In this document: positions 9,538 to 17,863 of the stretch, piece after piece
Position numbering within the stretch: the first letter of the stretch is position 1
Layout of the letters: each line of letters starts with the position of its first letter
NCBI GenBank assembly: GCA_016871395.1
Contig: VFYV01000004.1
Coordinates: 1-64,000, forward strand
Origin: Actinomycetota bacterium
Lineage (GTDB): Bacteria; Actinomycetota; Acidimicrobiia; Acidimicrobiales; Ilumatobacteraceae
Length of the DNA: 64,000 nucleotides
Reading direction: 5' to 3'
Made by a program: the position numbers and the translations under genes
The notes under the pieces: model-generated
Told to the model about the DNA's origin: nothing
Seen by the model: only the letters and a program-made list of their open reading frames with translations
Database searches by the model: none

Positions 9538-11916
9538 TCAGGTGTTGATGATGACGAGTATCAGAGCGCCGATGGCGGCCGCAGCGAACAACAGCGCTCC
9601 GTACTGATTGACCTTGCCCGACTGCACGGGGCGCAACACTCCGCCCGAGCCCCGGGCCGCGGCGCCCGAGCCGTTCACCGCACCATCGACGACGCGCTGA
9701 TCGATGTTGCGGTACACCCAACCCGCCACGCGACGCGCGACCTTGCCCACCGTGTTGACGATGCCGTCGAGCACGTTCTGATTCAACCAGTACGCCGCTC
9801 GGGAGATGGGATACGCGACCGCTCGCACGATGACCGTCTCGTAGAGGGCATCGAGATAGTACTTGTTCCACAGCACCTTGTAGCCACCGCGTAGGACCGT
9901 GTTGCGTTCGGTGAGTCCCACGAGTCGACGGTCGCGGCGCGTGTAGTACTGAATGCAGAACAGCCAACTGGAGACCAACCCGAGGGCCACGATGACGAGC
10001 GACAGGGCCGCCTTCGACCACTTGAACTTGGCGTGGCTGACCGTCGGGAAATAACACACCATGCCCTCGTCGGGGGCAACCGTGGCACAACCCTCTTTCT
10101 TGGCGCCTTCCTCGGCGGCGGGAACCACGATCGACTCGCCGGGTCCGCTCGCGCTGGCCGACTCCACCATGACGTACTCGCTGCTCGGCTCGACGTACTT
10201 CTTGAAGCGCTCCCAGTTCGATCCGAATGGCGTGGCGTTGGCCAGACCAGCCACCACGGCCAACGCGGCCAGAATCATGAGCGGAACCGTGATGAGTTTC
10301 GGACTCTCGTGCGGGCCCTTCGCGCCGTGATCGTCATGAACGGCGTGAGCGCCGTGATCGTCATGAACGGCGTGAGCGCCGTGATCGTCATGAACGGCGT
10401 GAGCGCCGTGATTGTCATGGTGCTCACCGGCGGCGGCACCACGCGACTCGCCGAAGAACGTGAGATAGGTGGCGCGCGTCATGTAGGCGGCCGTCAGGAA
10501 CGCACCCGACAGACCCACGATCATGAAGGCGTTGTACCCGTTGTGGCCGACGTTGTCGATGATCTCGTCCTTCGAGAAGAAGCCGGCCAACGGGAAAACT
10601 CCGGCCAACGCCAAGGTGGAAATGATCCACGTGGTCGCAGTAATCGGCATCTTCTTGGCCAGACCACCCATGTCCTTCTTCATGTCGAAGGAGTGGTGGG
10701 ATCCGGAGTGGCTCACCGAACCGGCCGCCAGGAACAAACAGGCCTTGAAGAAGGCGTGGGTGAAGATGTGGAATATGGCGGCTATCCATGCACCGGCGCC
10801 GAGACCCAACATCATGTAACCCAACTGCGACACGGTGGAATAAGCCAACACCTTTTTGATGTCGTGCTGCACGAACGCCAACAGCGCCGCGATGACGATG
10901 GTGATGCCACCGATCAACACGATGAAGTTGATGTTGGTGTCGCCGATCTTCATTCCTTCCCAGAACACCGGGTAAAGACGACCCACCAGGAACACACCGG
11001 CCACGACCATCGTGCTGGAGTGCAGAAGCGAACTGACGGGGGTCGGGCCGGCCATGGCATCGGGTAACCAAGTGTGCAACGGGAATTGACCGCTCTTGCC
11101 GATGCACGCCACGAACAAGGCCACCGCTCCCCATGTGAGCGCGCTCTGACTGGCGGCGCCAGACATCGCCCACGCCGAAAGACCACTGATGTTGAAGCCG
11201 GACACCCCGAGGTTCTCCTGAGTCCAACTGTTGGCCGAGAAGAACAGAATGCCGGTTCCGACGAGCAGTCCCACGTCGCCGACGCGAACCGTGAAGAAGG
11301 CCTTCAGGGCGGCCCGCGAGTTGGCCTCCTCCTCCCACCAGTGACCGATGAGCAAGAACGAGCAGAGACCCATGATCTCCCAACCCAAAATGAGTTGGAC
11401 CATGTTGGGTGCCAGCACCATGCCCAACATGCCCGCCGAGAACAAGGTGAGGGCGGCGAAGAAGTGTGTGTAGCGACGATCACCGCGCAGGTACTCGAGC
11501 GAGTACACCTGTACGAGGCTGGAGATGAAGGCCACCACGACGAGCAACGTGAGAGCCAAGCCATCGATGTGTTGGCCGATGCCGAACTCGACGCCACCGC
11601 TTTGCCACCAGGTCCATTCACGGATGATCGGGCCGACGAACGGCGCCGAGTGATAGGCGCCTTCCTCGACCGCCGAGTGCGCGACACTCGATGCGCCATC
11701 GACCCGCTGGATCCATTGCCAGGCGGCACCTACCGCCAGAACGAGCGAAGCGAACATGGACGCCACGCCGAACTCGCTGCCCTTCATGGGCATCCTCTTG
11801 CCGAAGAAGATGATGAGGGCGAACGCCACGGCTGGGATGATGGGTATCAACCAGGCGTGCTCGAGGAACCACCCGGTCGAGGCGTGGACTTCGGCGGCAG
11901 CTTCCGCGGCGAACAA
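9538..11916 (-). CDS. nuoL: Complex I subunit NuoL (11-subunit operon), long form
   Basis: The distal pumping subunit, 792 residues against about 610-640 in most bacteria and 637 in the second copy here. Core motifs WEIMGLCSFLLIGHWW and GKSGQFPLHTWLPDAMAGPT are intact. The extra length comes from a histidine-rich loop encoded by a 27-base tandem repeat and from a longer stretch before the last helices. The C-terminal lateral-helix region is present. The only reasonable start is TTG 11916 (MFAAEAAAEVH), with GAAGGG 8 bases upstream that overlaps the end of nuoK. Confidence 0.93.
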   Translation of the reverse strand: MFAAEAAAEVHASTGWFLEHAWLIPIIPAVAFALIIFFGKRMPMKGSEFGVASMFASLVLAVGAAWQWIQRVDGASSVAHSAVEEGAYHSAPFVGPIIREWTWWQSGGVEFGIGQHIDGLALTLLVVVAFISSLVQVYSLEYLRGDRRYTHFFAALTLFSAGMLGMVLAPNMVQLILGWEIMGLCSFLLIGHWWEEEANSRAALKAFFTVRVGDVGLLVGTGILFFSANSWTQENLGVSGFNISGLSAWAMSGAASQSALTWGAVALFVACIGKSGQFPLHTWLPDAMAGPTPVSSLLHSSTMVVAGVFLVGRLYPVFWEGMKIGDTNINFIVLIGGITIVIAALLAFVQHDIKKVLAYSTVSQLGYMMLGLGAGAWIAAIFHIFTHAFFKACLFLAAGSVSHSGSHHSFDMKKDMGGLAKKMPITATTWIISTLALAGVFPLAGFFSKDEIIDNVGHNGYNAFMIVGLSGAFLTAAYMTRATYLTFFGESRGAAAGEHHDNHGAHAVHDDHGAHAVHDDHGAHAVHDDHGAKGPHESPKLITVPLMILAALAVVAGLANATPFGSNWERFKKYVEPSSEYVMVESASASGPGESIVVPAAEEGAKKEGCATVAPDEGMVCYFPTVSHAKFKWSKAALSLVIVALGLVSSWLFCIQYYTRRDRRLVGLTERNTVLRGGYKVLWNKYYLDALYETVIVRAVAYPISRAAYWLNQNVLDGIVNTVGKVARRVAGWVYRNIDQRVVDGAVNGSGAAARGSGGVLRPVQSGKVNQYGALLFAAAAIGALILVIINT
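10327..10407 (-). repeat. Three exact 27-base tandem repeats inside nuoL
   Basis: Three identical 27-base units lie at 10327-10353, 10354-10380 and 10381-10407, followed by a diverged partial unit. Each encodes nine residues of the type HGAHAVHDD. The length is a multiple of three, so the frame is kept. The insert lies in a loop between transmembrane helices of NuoL, just after FFGESRGAAAGEHHDN. Such exact repeats are prone to gain and loss by replication slippage. Confidence 0.95.
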
Positions 11917-11919
11917 CGA

Positions 11920-12219
11920 TCAGCCCTTCATCTCGGACAGCTCGTCGAGCGCGATCGTGCGTCGGTTGCGGTAGATCAACAAGACCATGGCCAAGCCGAC
12001 GCCCACCTCGGCGGCGGCGATCGCGATGATGTACAGGGCGAACGTGTTGCCGTCGACCGAGCCATTGCGCACCGAGAAGGCCAGCAAATTCAAATTGACG
12101 GAGTTCAAGATCAACTCGATACTCATCAACACCATCACGGCGTTCTTGCGGGCCAGCACTCCGTAGATGCCGATACAAAAAAGAACGGCACCGAGCAGCA
12201 AGAACTGAGTGGTCAACAT
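11920..12219 (-). CDS. nuoK: Complex I subunit NuoK (11-subunit operon)
   Basis: A small three-helix subunit of 99 residues, the normal size. The two buried glutamates of the proton path are present, in MSIELILNSVNLNLLAFS and in AIAAAEVGVGLAMVLLIYR. I chose ATG 12219 (MLTTQFLLLG); the frame is open for 36 more codons upstream, but those overlap nuoJ and show no similarity. It ends 3 bases before the TTG start of nuoL. Confidence 0.96.
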   Translation of the reverse strand: MLTTQFLLLGAVLFCIGIYGVLARKNAVMVLMSIELILNSVNLNLLAFSVRNGSVDGNTFALYIIAIAAAEVGVGLAMVLLIYRNRRTIALDELSEMKG

Positions 12220-12226
12220 GCTGACC

Positions 12227-12751
12227 TCAGTCCTTCCGCGCCAGAACGATGGCGCCGATGACGGCGATGAGTAGCACGAAGGACAGCGCCCAGAAGGGCA
12301 GCAAATATGGGCCGAAGATGTCGTCACTGATTTGCAGCACCGGTACCTGGGTCATCTCGCCCGGGTTCTCGATGAGCCTTTCGTCCGCGAAACCATCGAT
12401 GACCACCCAGGACATCACACCCAGCATCAGCAACGACACCGGAATGGCGATCTTCCAATTCTTGTTGTTGAGATCGTTTTCGGCGCCGATCCGAGCTCGC
12501 GTGAGCATGGTGCCGAACAAGAAAAGCACCATCACCGCACCGACGTAAACCAGAACCTGGGTGATGGCCACGAATTCGGCCGACAACAACAGGTACTGCG
12601 CCGCGGCTCCGGACAGAACGACGACCAGCCACAGCGCGGCGTGCACCACGTTGTTGACGGTGACCACCCGCAACGCCCCGACGATCATCATCACGGCGAT
12701 GATGCTGAAGCCGATGTTCTGGGCCACGAGCAGATCGGCACCCAGCATCAC
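12227..12751 (-). CDS. nuoJ: Complex I subunit NuoJ (11-subunit operon)
   Basis: A membrane-arm subunit of 174 residues with five hydrophobic segments. The conserved third helix reads [20 protein letters not shown], the site of the pi-bulge in known structures. It starts at GTG 12751, overlapping the nuoI stop by 4 bases, or at the ATG immediately after it. It is followed by nuoK after 7 bases. Confidence 0.95.
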   Translation of the reverse strand: MMLGADLLVAQNIGFSIIAVMMIVGALRVVTVNNVVHAALWLVVVLSGAAAQYLLLSAEFVAITQVLVYVGAVMVLFLFGTMLTRARIGAENDLNNKNWKIAIPVSLLMLGVMSWVVIDGFADERLIENPGEMTQVPVLQISDDIFGPYLLPFWALSFVLLIAVIGAIVLARKD

Positions 12752-13239
12752 TTCTTGCCCTTCTTATCGGCACCAACCTCGAGGGCGGGAGCCTCGGGCA
12801 CGGTCTCCATCCATTCGCCCAGCTTCACCTTGTCGTGCAACAAGTCGGCAATACGTGGCTCGCTGTACTCGTACTCGGGACTCCAGAAGAGCGCGTCGAA
12901 TGGACACACCTCGACGCAAATACCGCAGTACATGCACAGGGCGTAGTCGATGTCGAAGCGATCGAGCTTGTTCACTTGACGGGGCTTACCTCCCGCGCGA
13001 CGCGGGGGTGCCAGTTCCTTGTGACCCTCGATGTAGATGCACCAATCCGGACAGGAGCGCGCGCACAACATGCAGGAGGTGCAGTTGTCCTCACGCAGGG
13101 CTATGACACCGCGCGCGCGGACCGGCGGTGCCTCCTTCTCGTGCGGATACTGCACGGTGTTCGCGCCATCGAGCGTGGTGCGCTTGAGGGTGTTCAGCGT
13201 GACGCCGAGGCCTTTCAGGAGACCGGGAACCTTGGGCAT
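12748..13239 (-). CDS. nuoI: Complex I iron-sulfur subunit NuoI (11-subunit operon)
   Basis: The 163-residue subunit holds two [4Fe-4S] clusters (N6a and N6b) that lead electrons to NuoB. The binding motifs are [12 protein letters not shown] and [12 protein letters not shown]. In complexes without NuoEFG this subunit is the likely docking point for an outside electron donor such as ferredoxin or an F420H2 oxidase. The basic, proline-rich linker [14 protein letters not shown] between the motifs is absent from the second NuoI. ATG 13239 overlaps the nuoH stop (TGATG). Confidence 0.95.
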   Translation of the reverse strand: MPKVPGLLKGLGVTLNTLKRTTLDGANTVQYPHEKEAPPVRARGVIALREDNCTSCMLCARSCPDWCIYIEGHKELAPPRRAGGKPRQVNKLDRFDIDYALCMYCGICVEVCPFDALFWSPEYEYSEPRIADLLHDKVKLGEWMETVPEAPALEVGADKKGKK

Positions 13240-14297
13240 CAGAATGCCACCTTCAAGATCGCGGTGATCATGATGTTCACCAGCGAGACGGGAACGAGGA
13301 CCTTCCAGGCGAATCGCTGCAACTGGTCCTCGCGGAAACGCGGGTAGCTGAATCGCACCCACATGATGACGAACGACAGCAACATCATCTTGGTGACCAT
13401 GATCAGCGGTCCGACCACGTTCATCCAGCCGTCCACGTCGTCCATGGTGTCCCAGCCGAACCAAGCAAACGGGATGCCCCATCCGCCGAGGAAGAGAACG
13501 GATGCGATCAGCGAGAAAACACCGGCCGTGGCGAACTCGGCGATGAAAAACGTCAGGAAGCGGAAGCCTGAGTACTCGGTCATGTAGCCCGAGACCAGCT
13601 CGGATTCGGCGATGGGCATGTCGAACGGCGTCTGCGTGAGTTCGGCCTGCACGGCGATCATGAAGATGATGAAGCCGACGAACTGCGTGAGGATGAACGG
13701 ATTACCCAAACCGTCCCAGCCGAACATTGATCCGGCGTTCTGTGCGAACACGATGTTCTGAAGGTTCATCGTGCCGGCCTGAATGATGACGCCGATGACC
13801 GCCAACACCATCGGCAGCTCGTAGGCGATCAGCTGACCGGCGGCGCGCAATCCACCGAGCAAGGAGTACTTGTTGGCGCTGGCCCAGCCGGCGATGAGGA
13901 TGCCGAGCACGCTGACCGATGACACGGCCAACATGTAGAACACCCCGGCCTCGAAGTCGGTGAACCAGGCGTCGGGTCCGAAGGGAACGACGGCCACCAA
14001 CAAGAAGGTGGATGCCAGCACCACCAGCGGCGCGATCTTGAAGATGAAACGATCGGCGCGCTCGGGGGTGATGTCTTCCTTCTGAAGCCACTTACCGACC
14101 TCGGCGAACAACTGCAACGATCCGTAGGGGCCGGCTTCCATGGGTCCGAGGCGACTCTGCATGAACGACATCATCTTGAAGAGGAAGACGTAGACGATCG
14201 TGCCGGCGGGCAACAGGACCGCCACGACCCCACCAAGCACCCGCAGGAGCGCCTGGGCCCAGTACGGCAGATCGGCAGCGAGAAGACTGGCGCTCAT
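13239..14297 (-). CDS. nuoH: Complex I subunit NuoH (11-subunit operon)
   Basis: The membrane subunit that, with NuoB and NuoD, forms the quinone cavity; 352 residues. The loop glutamates are kept in [20 protein letters not shown] and TEYSG, and the GP-x-EAGPYG segment is present. By eye it lacks the ERK/ERR motif after the first helix: the region reads [15 protein letters not shown], whereas the second NuoH has [18 protein letters not shown] 14297 overlaps the nuoD stop by TGATG. Confidence 0.94.
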   Translation of the reverse strand: MSASLLAADLPYWAQALLRVLGGVVAVLLPAGTIVYVFLFKMMSFMQSRLGPMEAGPYGSLQLFAEVGKWLQKEDITPERADRFIFKIAPLVVLASTFLLVAVVPFGPDAWFTDFEAGVFYMLAVSSVSVLGILIAGWASANKYSLLGGLRAAGQLIAYELPMVLAVIGVIIQAGTMNLQNIVFAQNAGSMFGWDGLGNPFILTQFVGFIIFMIAVQAELTQTPFDMPIAESELVSGYMTEYSGFRFLTFFIAEFATAGVFSLIASVLFLGGWGIPFAWFGWDTMDDVDGWMNVVGPLIMVTKMMLLSFVIMWVRFSYPRFREDQLQRFAWKVLVPVSLVNIMITAILKVAF

Positions 14298-15478
14298 CAG
14301 CGATCGATGTCCCCCAGGATGAAGTACAGCGACGCCAGGATCGTGATGATGTCGGGCACGTAGACGCCCTTGAGCACCCAGGGCACGATCGAGATGTTGT
14401 TGAAGCTGGCCGAGCGAATCTTGGTGCGAAATGGACCGAGGTCACCCTTGCTGACCAGGTAGTAGCCCATCTCGCCGAGCGGGTTCTCGGTGGAGACCCA
14501 CGCCTCGCCCTCGGGCACCTTGATGATGCGGGGTACTTTGGCCATCACCGGACCCGTCGGGATGGCGTCGAGCAATTGATCGACGATTCGGGTGGACTCG
14601 CGCACTTCCTGCAGACGGACCCAACAACGCGCGAAACTGTCGCCGTCGGGGTGGGTCCACACCTTCCAGTCCACCTTGTTCCACGCCATCGGCAGGGTCT
14701 GATCCCGACGCAAGTCCCAGTCGACACCACTGGCGCGCAGGTTGGCACCCGACAATCCGTACTGCATTGCGACGTCTTTCGGAATGACACCGATGCCACG
14801 GGTTCGACTCTGGAAGATCTCGTTGCCGAAGAGCAACCTCTCCATCTCGTCGCAGAAGTTGCGCAACTTCTTCATCACCACACGGGTCTCGTCGACGAAC
14901 CCGGCCGGCAGGTCATCTTTCAGCCCACCGATGCGGTCGAAGTTCGGGTGGAAGCGACCCCCCGTGGCACCTTCGATGAGGTTCAACACGTACTCACGAT
15001 CACGGAAGGCCATGAACACCGGGGTGATGGCGCCCAACTGGACACCGAGGTCACCGAGAAACAACGAGACGTTGGCGATGCGCGACAATTCGAAAAGAAT
15101 GGTGCGAATCCACTGGGCGCGCGGCGGCGCCTCGATCTCCATCAACTTCTCGGCAGCCAGAATGAACGGCACCTCGTTGGCAAAACTGCCGAGCCAGTCG
15201 ATGCGGTTCACCAGCGCCGTGACCTGTGGGTAGGTACGGACCTCGGTGAGCTTTTCGTAGCCACGATGCATGTAGCCGCACGACGGTTCGGCCCACACCA
15301 CCTGTTCGCCGTCGAGACGCGCGATGATGCGCAGCGTTCCGTGGGTCGCGGGGTGCTGGGGTCCGATGTTGAGGGTCATGCCCTCGGTTTCGAGTTCGAC
15401 GTTCAGGCGCGCGTCGGCGGCCTGAGCCGCGATGTAGGACAACTGACGTCGGTCGATCAGCGATTCGGTGGAGGTCAT
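14297..15478 (-). CDS. nuoD: Complex I subunit NuoD (11-subunit operon)
   Basis: The 49-kDa subunit that lines the quinone site; 393 residues. The N-terminal loop GPQHPATHG keeps the quinone-site histidine. The segment MHRGYEKL has arginine at residue 72, matching the arginine of mitochondrial NDUFS2 that is methylated by NDUFAF7; a MidA/NDUFAF7-type gene lies in the same operon. The tyrosine that hydrogen-bonds quinone in other complexes appears as leucine (about residue 89). It is separate from nuoC, not fused. Confidence 0.96.
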   Translation of the reverse strand: MTSTESLIDRRQLSYIAAQAADARLNVELETEGMTLNIGPQHPATHGTLRIIARLDGEQVVWAEPSCGYMHRGYEKLTEVRTYPQVTALVNRIDWLGSFANEVPFILAAEKLMEIEAPPRAQWIRTILFELSRIANVSLFLGDLGVQLGAITPVFMAFRDREYVLNLIEGATGGRFHPNFDRIGGLKDDLPAGFVDETRVVMKKLRNFCDEMERLLFGNEIFQSRTRGIGVIPKDVAMQYGLSGANLRASGVDWDLRRDQTLPMAWNKVDWKVWTHPDGDSFARCWVRLQEVRESTRIVDQLLDAIPTGPVMAKVPRIIKVPEGEAWVSTENPLGEMGYYLVSKGDLGPFRTKIRSASFNNISIVPWVLKGVYVPDIITILASLYFILGDIDR

Positions 15479-16122
15479 TCGGCGTCGCCTTCCTCGTCAT
15501 CGGACCCACCGGGGAGCGGCTCCACATCGACGATGCCGGGCCACGGCTTCACGATGCGGGCCAACAACGGGAAATCCTTACGGAGCGGGTGGCCCTCGAA
15601 GTCGGAGGGCAGGTACATGTTGCGCAGGTCGGGATGTCCGGCGAATCCGATACCGAACATCTCATGCGTCTCGCGCTCGTGCCAGTTCGCACCGGCGAAC
15701 ACGGAGATCCATGACTCGACGACGGGGTCGGTGTCGGGAACGTCGCACTTCACATTCACCCCGACGTGCAGCGCGGGATGGACCAGGCGCGCCAACACCT
15801 GCAAGCGGGTGTCTCCGCCGGCGTATCCCTGCGCGATCGTGTCGTCGCGCTCGGGGGCCGGTGCGGTCGGGTCGTCCTCGCCCTTTCCGAACGGAGAGGG
15901 CATCCAGTCGATCGCCGAGAGAAAGCAGAAGTAATCGAATCCGAGTGTTCGCAAGGCGAGGCCGGCCGAACGCCAGGCGTCGGTGCGTACTCGAACCCAC
16001 ACGTCGTCGCCGGGACGCACGAAACTGTCGAGCAACGCGTCGCCGATCGCCGCGCGTAGATCGTCGACGACGCGCTCGCGCAAAGTGTCCCCGGGAATCG
16101 CGGCGACGGCGTCAGTCGACAC
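15475..16122 (-). CDS. nuoC: Complex I subunit NuoC (11-subunit operon)
   Basis: The 30-kDa subunit of the peripheral arm, 215 residues. The family signature is [21 protein letters not shown], followed by [10 protein letters not shown]. An internal insert around [20 protein letters not shown] and an acidic tail [11 protein letters not shown] make it longer than the second copy. I chose GTG 16122 because GAAGGAAG lies 7 bases upstream; it overlaps nuoB by 11 bases. Its stop overlaps the nuoD ATG (ATGA). Confidence 0.94.
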   Translation of the reverse strand: MSTDAVAAIPGDTLRERVVDDLRAAIGDALLDSFVRPGDDVWVRVRTDAWRSAGLALRTLGFDYFCFLSAIDWMPSPFGKGEDDPTAPAPERDDTIAQGYAGGDTRLQVLARLVHPALHVGVNVKCDVPDTDPVVESWISVFAGANWHERETHEMFGIGFAGHPDLRNMYLPSDFEGHPLRKDFPLLARIVKPWPGIVDVEPLPGGSDDEEGDAE

Positions 16123-16678
16123 GAGCCACTTCCTTCGTGGACGCGCCGGACGTGGCCGATTTGTTCGTCTCGCCCACGACGATGGGCTTGCTGCCCTCAC
16201 CACGCCAACGAGCACCCATGTCCTCGTTGCGTATGCGCTGTTGCAACAACACGACGCCCTCGAGAAGGGCTTCGGGGCGCGGCGGGCAACCGGGCACGTA
16301 CACGTCGACGGGGATGATCTGGTCCACACCCTTGGTGACCGAGTAACTGTCCCAGTACGGACCACCACAGTTGGCACACGAGCCCATCGAGATGACGTAC
16401 TTCGGCTCGGGCATCTGCTCGTACAGCCGCTTCACGGCGGGGGCCATCTTGTCGGTGACGGTTCCCGAGATGACGACGAGGTCGGCCTGACGGGGGCTGG
16501 CCGGCAACGGAATGACCCCGAGGCGCATCACGTCGTAACGGGGCGAGCCGAAAGCAGCGCCCATCTCGATGGCGCAACATGCCAAGCCCCACTGGTACAC
16601 CCACAGGCTGTACGAGCGACCCAGGTTCAGAAGTGAATTCAGCGGCTTCGGAAGCCGCCCGCGGTCAACGAGACCCAT
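16112..16678 (-). CDS. nuoB: Complex I subunit NuoB (11-subunit operon)
   Basis: Carries cluster N2, the last iron-sulfur centre before quinone; 188 residues. The ligand cysteines are the adjacent pair in [10 protein letters not shown], the one in GSCANCGG and the one in VPGCPPRPE. The C-terminal 30 residues are rich in Ser, Thr and Lys and look unstructured. A canonical AAGGAG lies 5 bases before the ATG, suggesting strong translation. It is 15 bases downstream of nuoA. Confidence 0.96.
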   Translation of the reverse strand: MGLVDRGRLPKPLNSLLNLGRSYSLWVYQWGLACCAIEMGAAFGSPRYDVMRLGVIPLPASPRQADLVVISGTVTDKMAPAVKRLYEQMPEPKYVISMGSCANCGGPYWDSYSVTKGVDQIIPVDVYVPGCPPRPEALLEGVVLLQQRIRNEDMGARWRGEGSKPIVVGETNKSATSGASTKEVARVD

Positions 16679-16693
16679 GTGACTCCTTGTCCA

Positions 16694-17059
16694 TCACACC
16701 CAGCGCAGGACGCCCTTGCGCCAGGCATACACGAGACCCAATAAAAGAACCCCCACGAACACACCCATCTCCACCAGGCCAAAACCGGCGTAGCGCTCGA
16801 GTTGAGTGGCCCACGGGAAGATGAAAACCGCCTCCACATCGAAAATCACGAACAACAAGGCGAACACGTAATACCGGATCTGGCTTTGCGACCAGCCCTC
16901 GCCCACCGGGTCCACGCCGCTCTCGTAGGTCAACAACTTCTCGCGATTCGGTTTGTCAGGGCGCACGAGGACCGAGATGCCCAAGAGCAACGAGGCCAAC
17001 AGCAGAGCGGTCAGCCCGAACCAGAACACGATGAGGTACGACCGCAGGAACTCCGACAT
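16694..17059 (-). CDS. nuoA: Complex I subunit NuoA (11-subunit operon)
   Basis: A small three-helix subunit of about 121 residues. The conserved part is LTYESGVDPVGEGWSQSQ followed by RYYVFALLFVIFDVEAVFIF with the buried acidic residues. The usual cysteine of the loop (YECG) is replaced by serine (YESG). ATG 17059 is my choice; TTG 17098 would add 13 residues. This is the first gene of the operon, with a 97-base gap to the preceding amidotransferase gene that holds a perfect palindrome. Confidence 0.93.
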   Translation of the reverse strand: MSEFLRSYLIVFWFGLTALLLASLLLGISVLVRPDKPNREKLLTYESGVDPVGEGWSQSQIRYYVFALLFVIFDVEAVFIFPWATQLERYAGFGLVEMGVFVGVLLLGLVYAWRKGVLRWV

Positions 17060-17127
17060 CGCCCGCGACGCTACTACGGGCTCTGTGACCTCCCCCAACT
17101 TCTCCCCTGCTGGTGGGGGCTCTCGCC

Positions 17128-17146
17128 CGACATGTCACACATGTCG
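17128..17146. promoter_or_regulatory. Perfect inverted repeat upstream of the first nuoA
   Basis: CGACATGT-CAC-ACATGTCG is an exact 8-base inverted repeat with a 3-base spacer, 69 bases before the nuoA ATG and 10 bases beyond the end of the amidotransferase gene. The size and symmetry fit a dimeric repressor operator. A terminator hairpin is less likely because no T-run follows on either strand. Which regulator binds is unknown; it does not match the Rex half-site. Confidence 0.45.
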
Positions 17147-17156
17147 ACGACCGGTT

Positions 17157-17840
17157 TCAACGTGGGCCGAAAGCCACCTCATTCATGAACCAATCGACGA
17201 GGCGCTCGCACGCGAGACGACTGGTCTTCACATGGTCACGAGTTTGAACCATCACGTCGTCAGCTGACAGCCCGAGTCGAGCCAAATCGTCTGAGCCCGT
17301 GGTCCAGGCCGCCAACATCGACTCGTTGGCCTCAGGGTGGAACTGCGTGGCGAAGGTGCGCCCCGAGCGGATGGCTTGAGGTCCCGACGGGCTGGAGGCC
17401 ATCACCTCCCAACCCGGCGCCGGGGTGAACCCGTCGAAGTGCCACTGCAACCAGGGTCCGACCGCGATCACCTCGGGGACCGCTGAATCGACCCGATGCC
17501 AACCGACCTCGGGCCGGGCGGCCCGTTGAACCGAGCCGCCCATCGCGTGACAGATGATCTGAGCACCGAAACAGATACCGAAAATGGGTACACCAGTTCG
17601 GGTCGCCTCGCGGATAAGCGTCGATTCGGCGTGCACCTCGCGGCTCACGTGGTCCCAATAGACGCTCCACTCGGACCCCAGCAACACAACCAAGTCATGC
17701 CCGGCCAAGTCCGACCACTCCCCGGGATACTCGCGTAGACATTCGTCGAAGGCGACACCGTGATGTCGCAACCGTTCTCCCACGAACCCCGAGTCGGCGT
17801 CGGCCGAGTTGGCGATCAAAAGCGCGCGCACATTCGTCAC
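17157..17840 (-). CDS. Class I glutamine amidotransferase-like protein
   Basis: A 227-residue stand-alone GATase. The nucleophile elbow is GICFGAQ (cysteine at about residue 90) and the catalytic histidine-glutamate pair is in TQFHPEANE. Stand-alone proteins of this type resemble the glutamine amidotransferase domain of GMP synthase and often act as gamma-glutamyl hydrolases or ligase partners; the actual substrate is unknown. It starts at GTG 17840, and GTG four codons later (VRALLI) is also possible. It is divergent from the threonine ammonia-lyase gene, with only 23 bases between. Confidence 0.85.
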   Translation of the reverse strand: MTNVRALLIANSADADSGFVGERLRHHGVAFDECLREYPGEWSDLAGHDLVVLLGSEWSVYWDHVSREVHAESTLIREATRTGVPIFGICFGAQIICHAMGGSVQRAARPEVGWHRVDSAVPEVIAVGPWLQWHFDGFTPAPGWEVMASSPSGPQAIRSGRTFATQFHPEANESMLAAWTTGSDDLARLGLSADDVMVQTRDHVKTSRLACERLVDWFMNEVAFGPR

Positions 17841-17863
17841 GCTATGGCTACCGTAGGTCGGGC

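Noticed and set aside
10327-10407. Possible CRISPR array (regular 27-base repeats)
   Set aside because: The units are contiguous without spacers, keep the nuoL frame and no cas genes are near.
10033-11067. A 344-codon open frame on the plus strand opposite nuoL, and similar long antisense frames over acs, hemA, nuoD and others
   Set aside because: They lie in fixed antisense register to real genes, are rich in Arg, His, Gln and Asp, and have no recognisable domain. Such shadows are expected at this GC content.
17092-17119. CCCCCA/TGGGGG hairpin upstream of nuoA as a terminator
   Set aside because: The 6-base stem has a 16-base loop and no T-run, and is weaker than the palindrome beside it.
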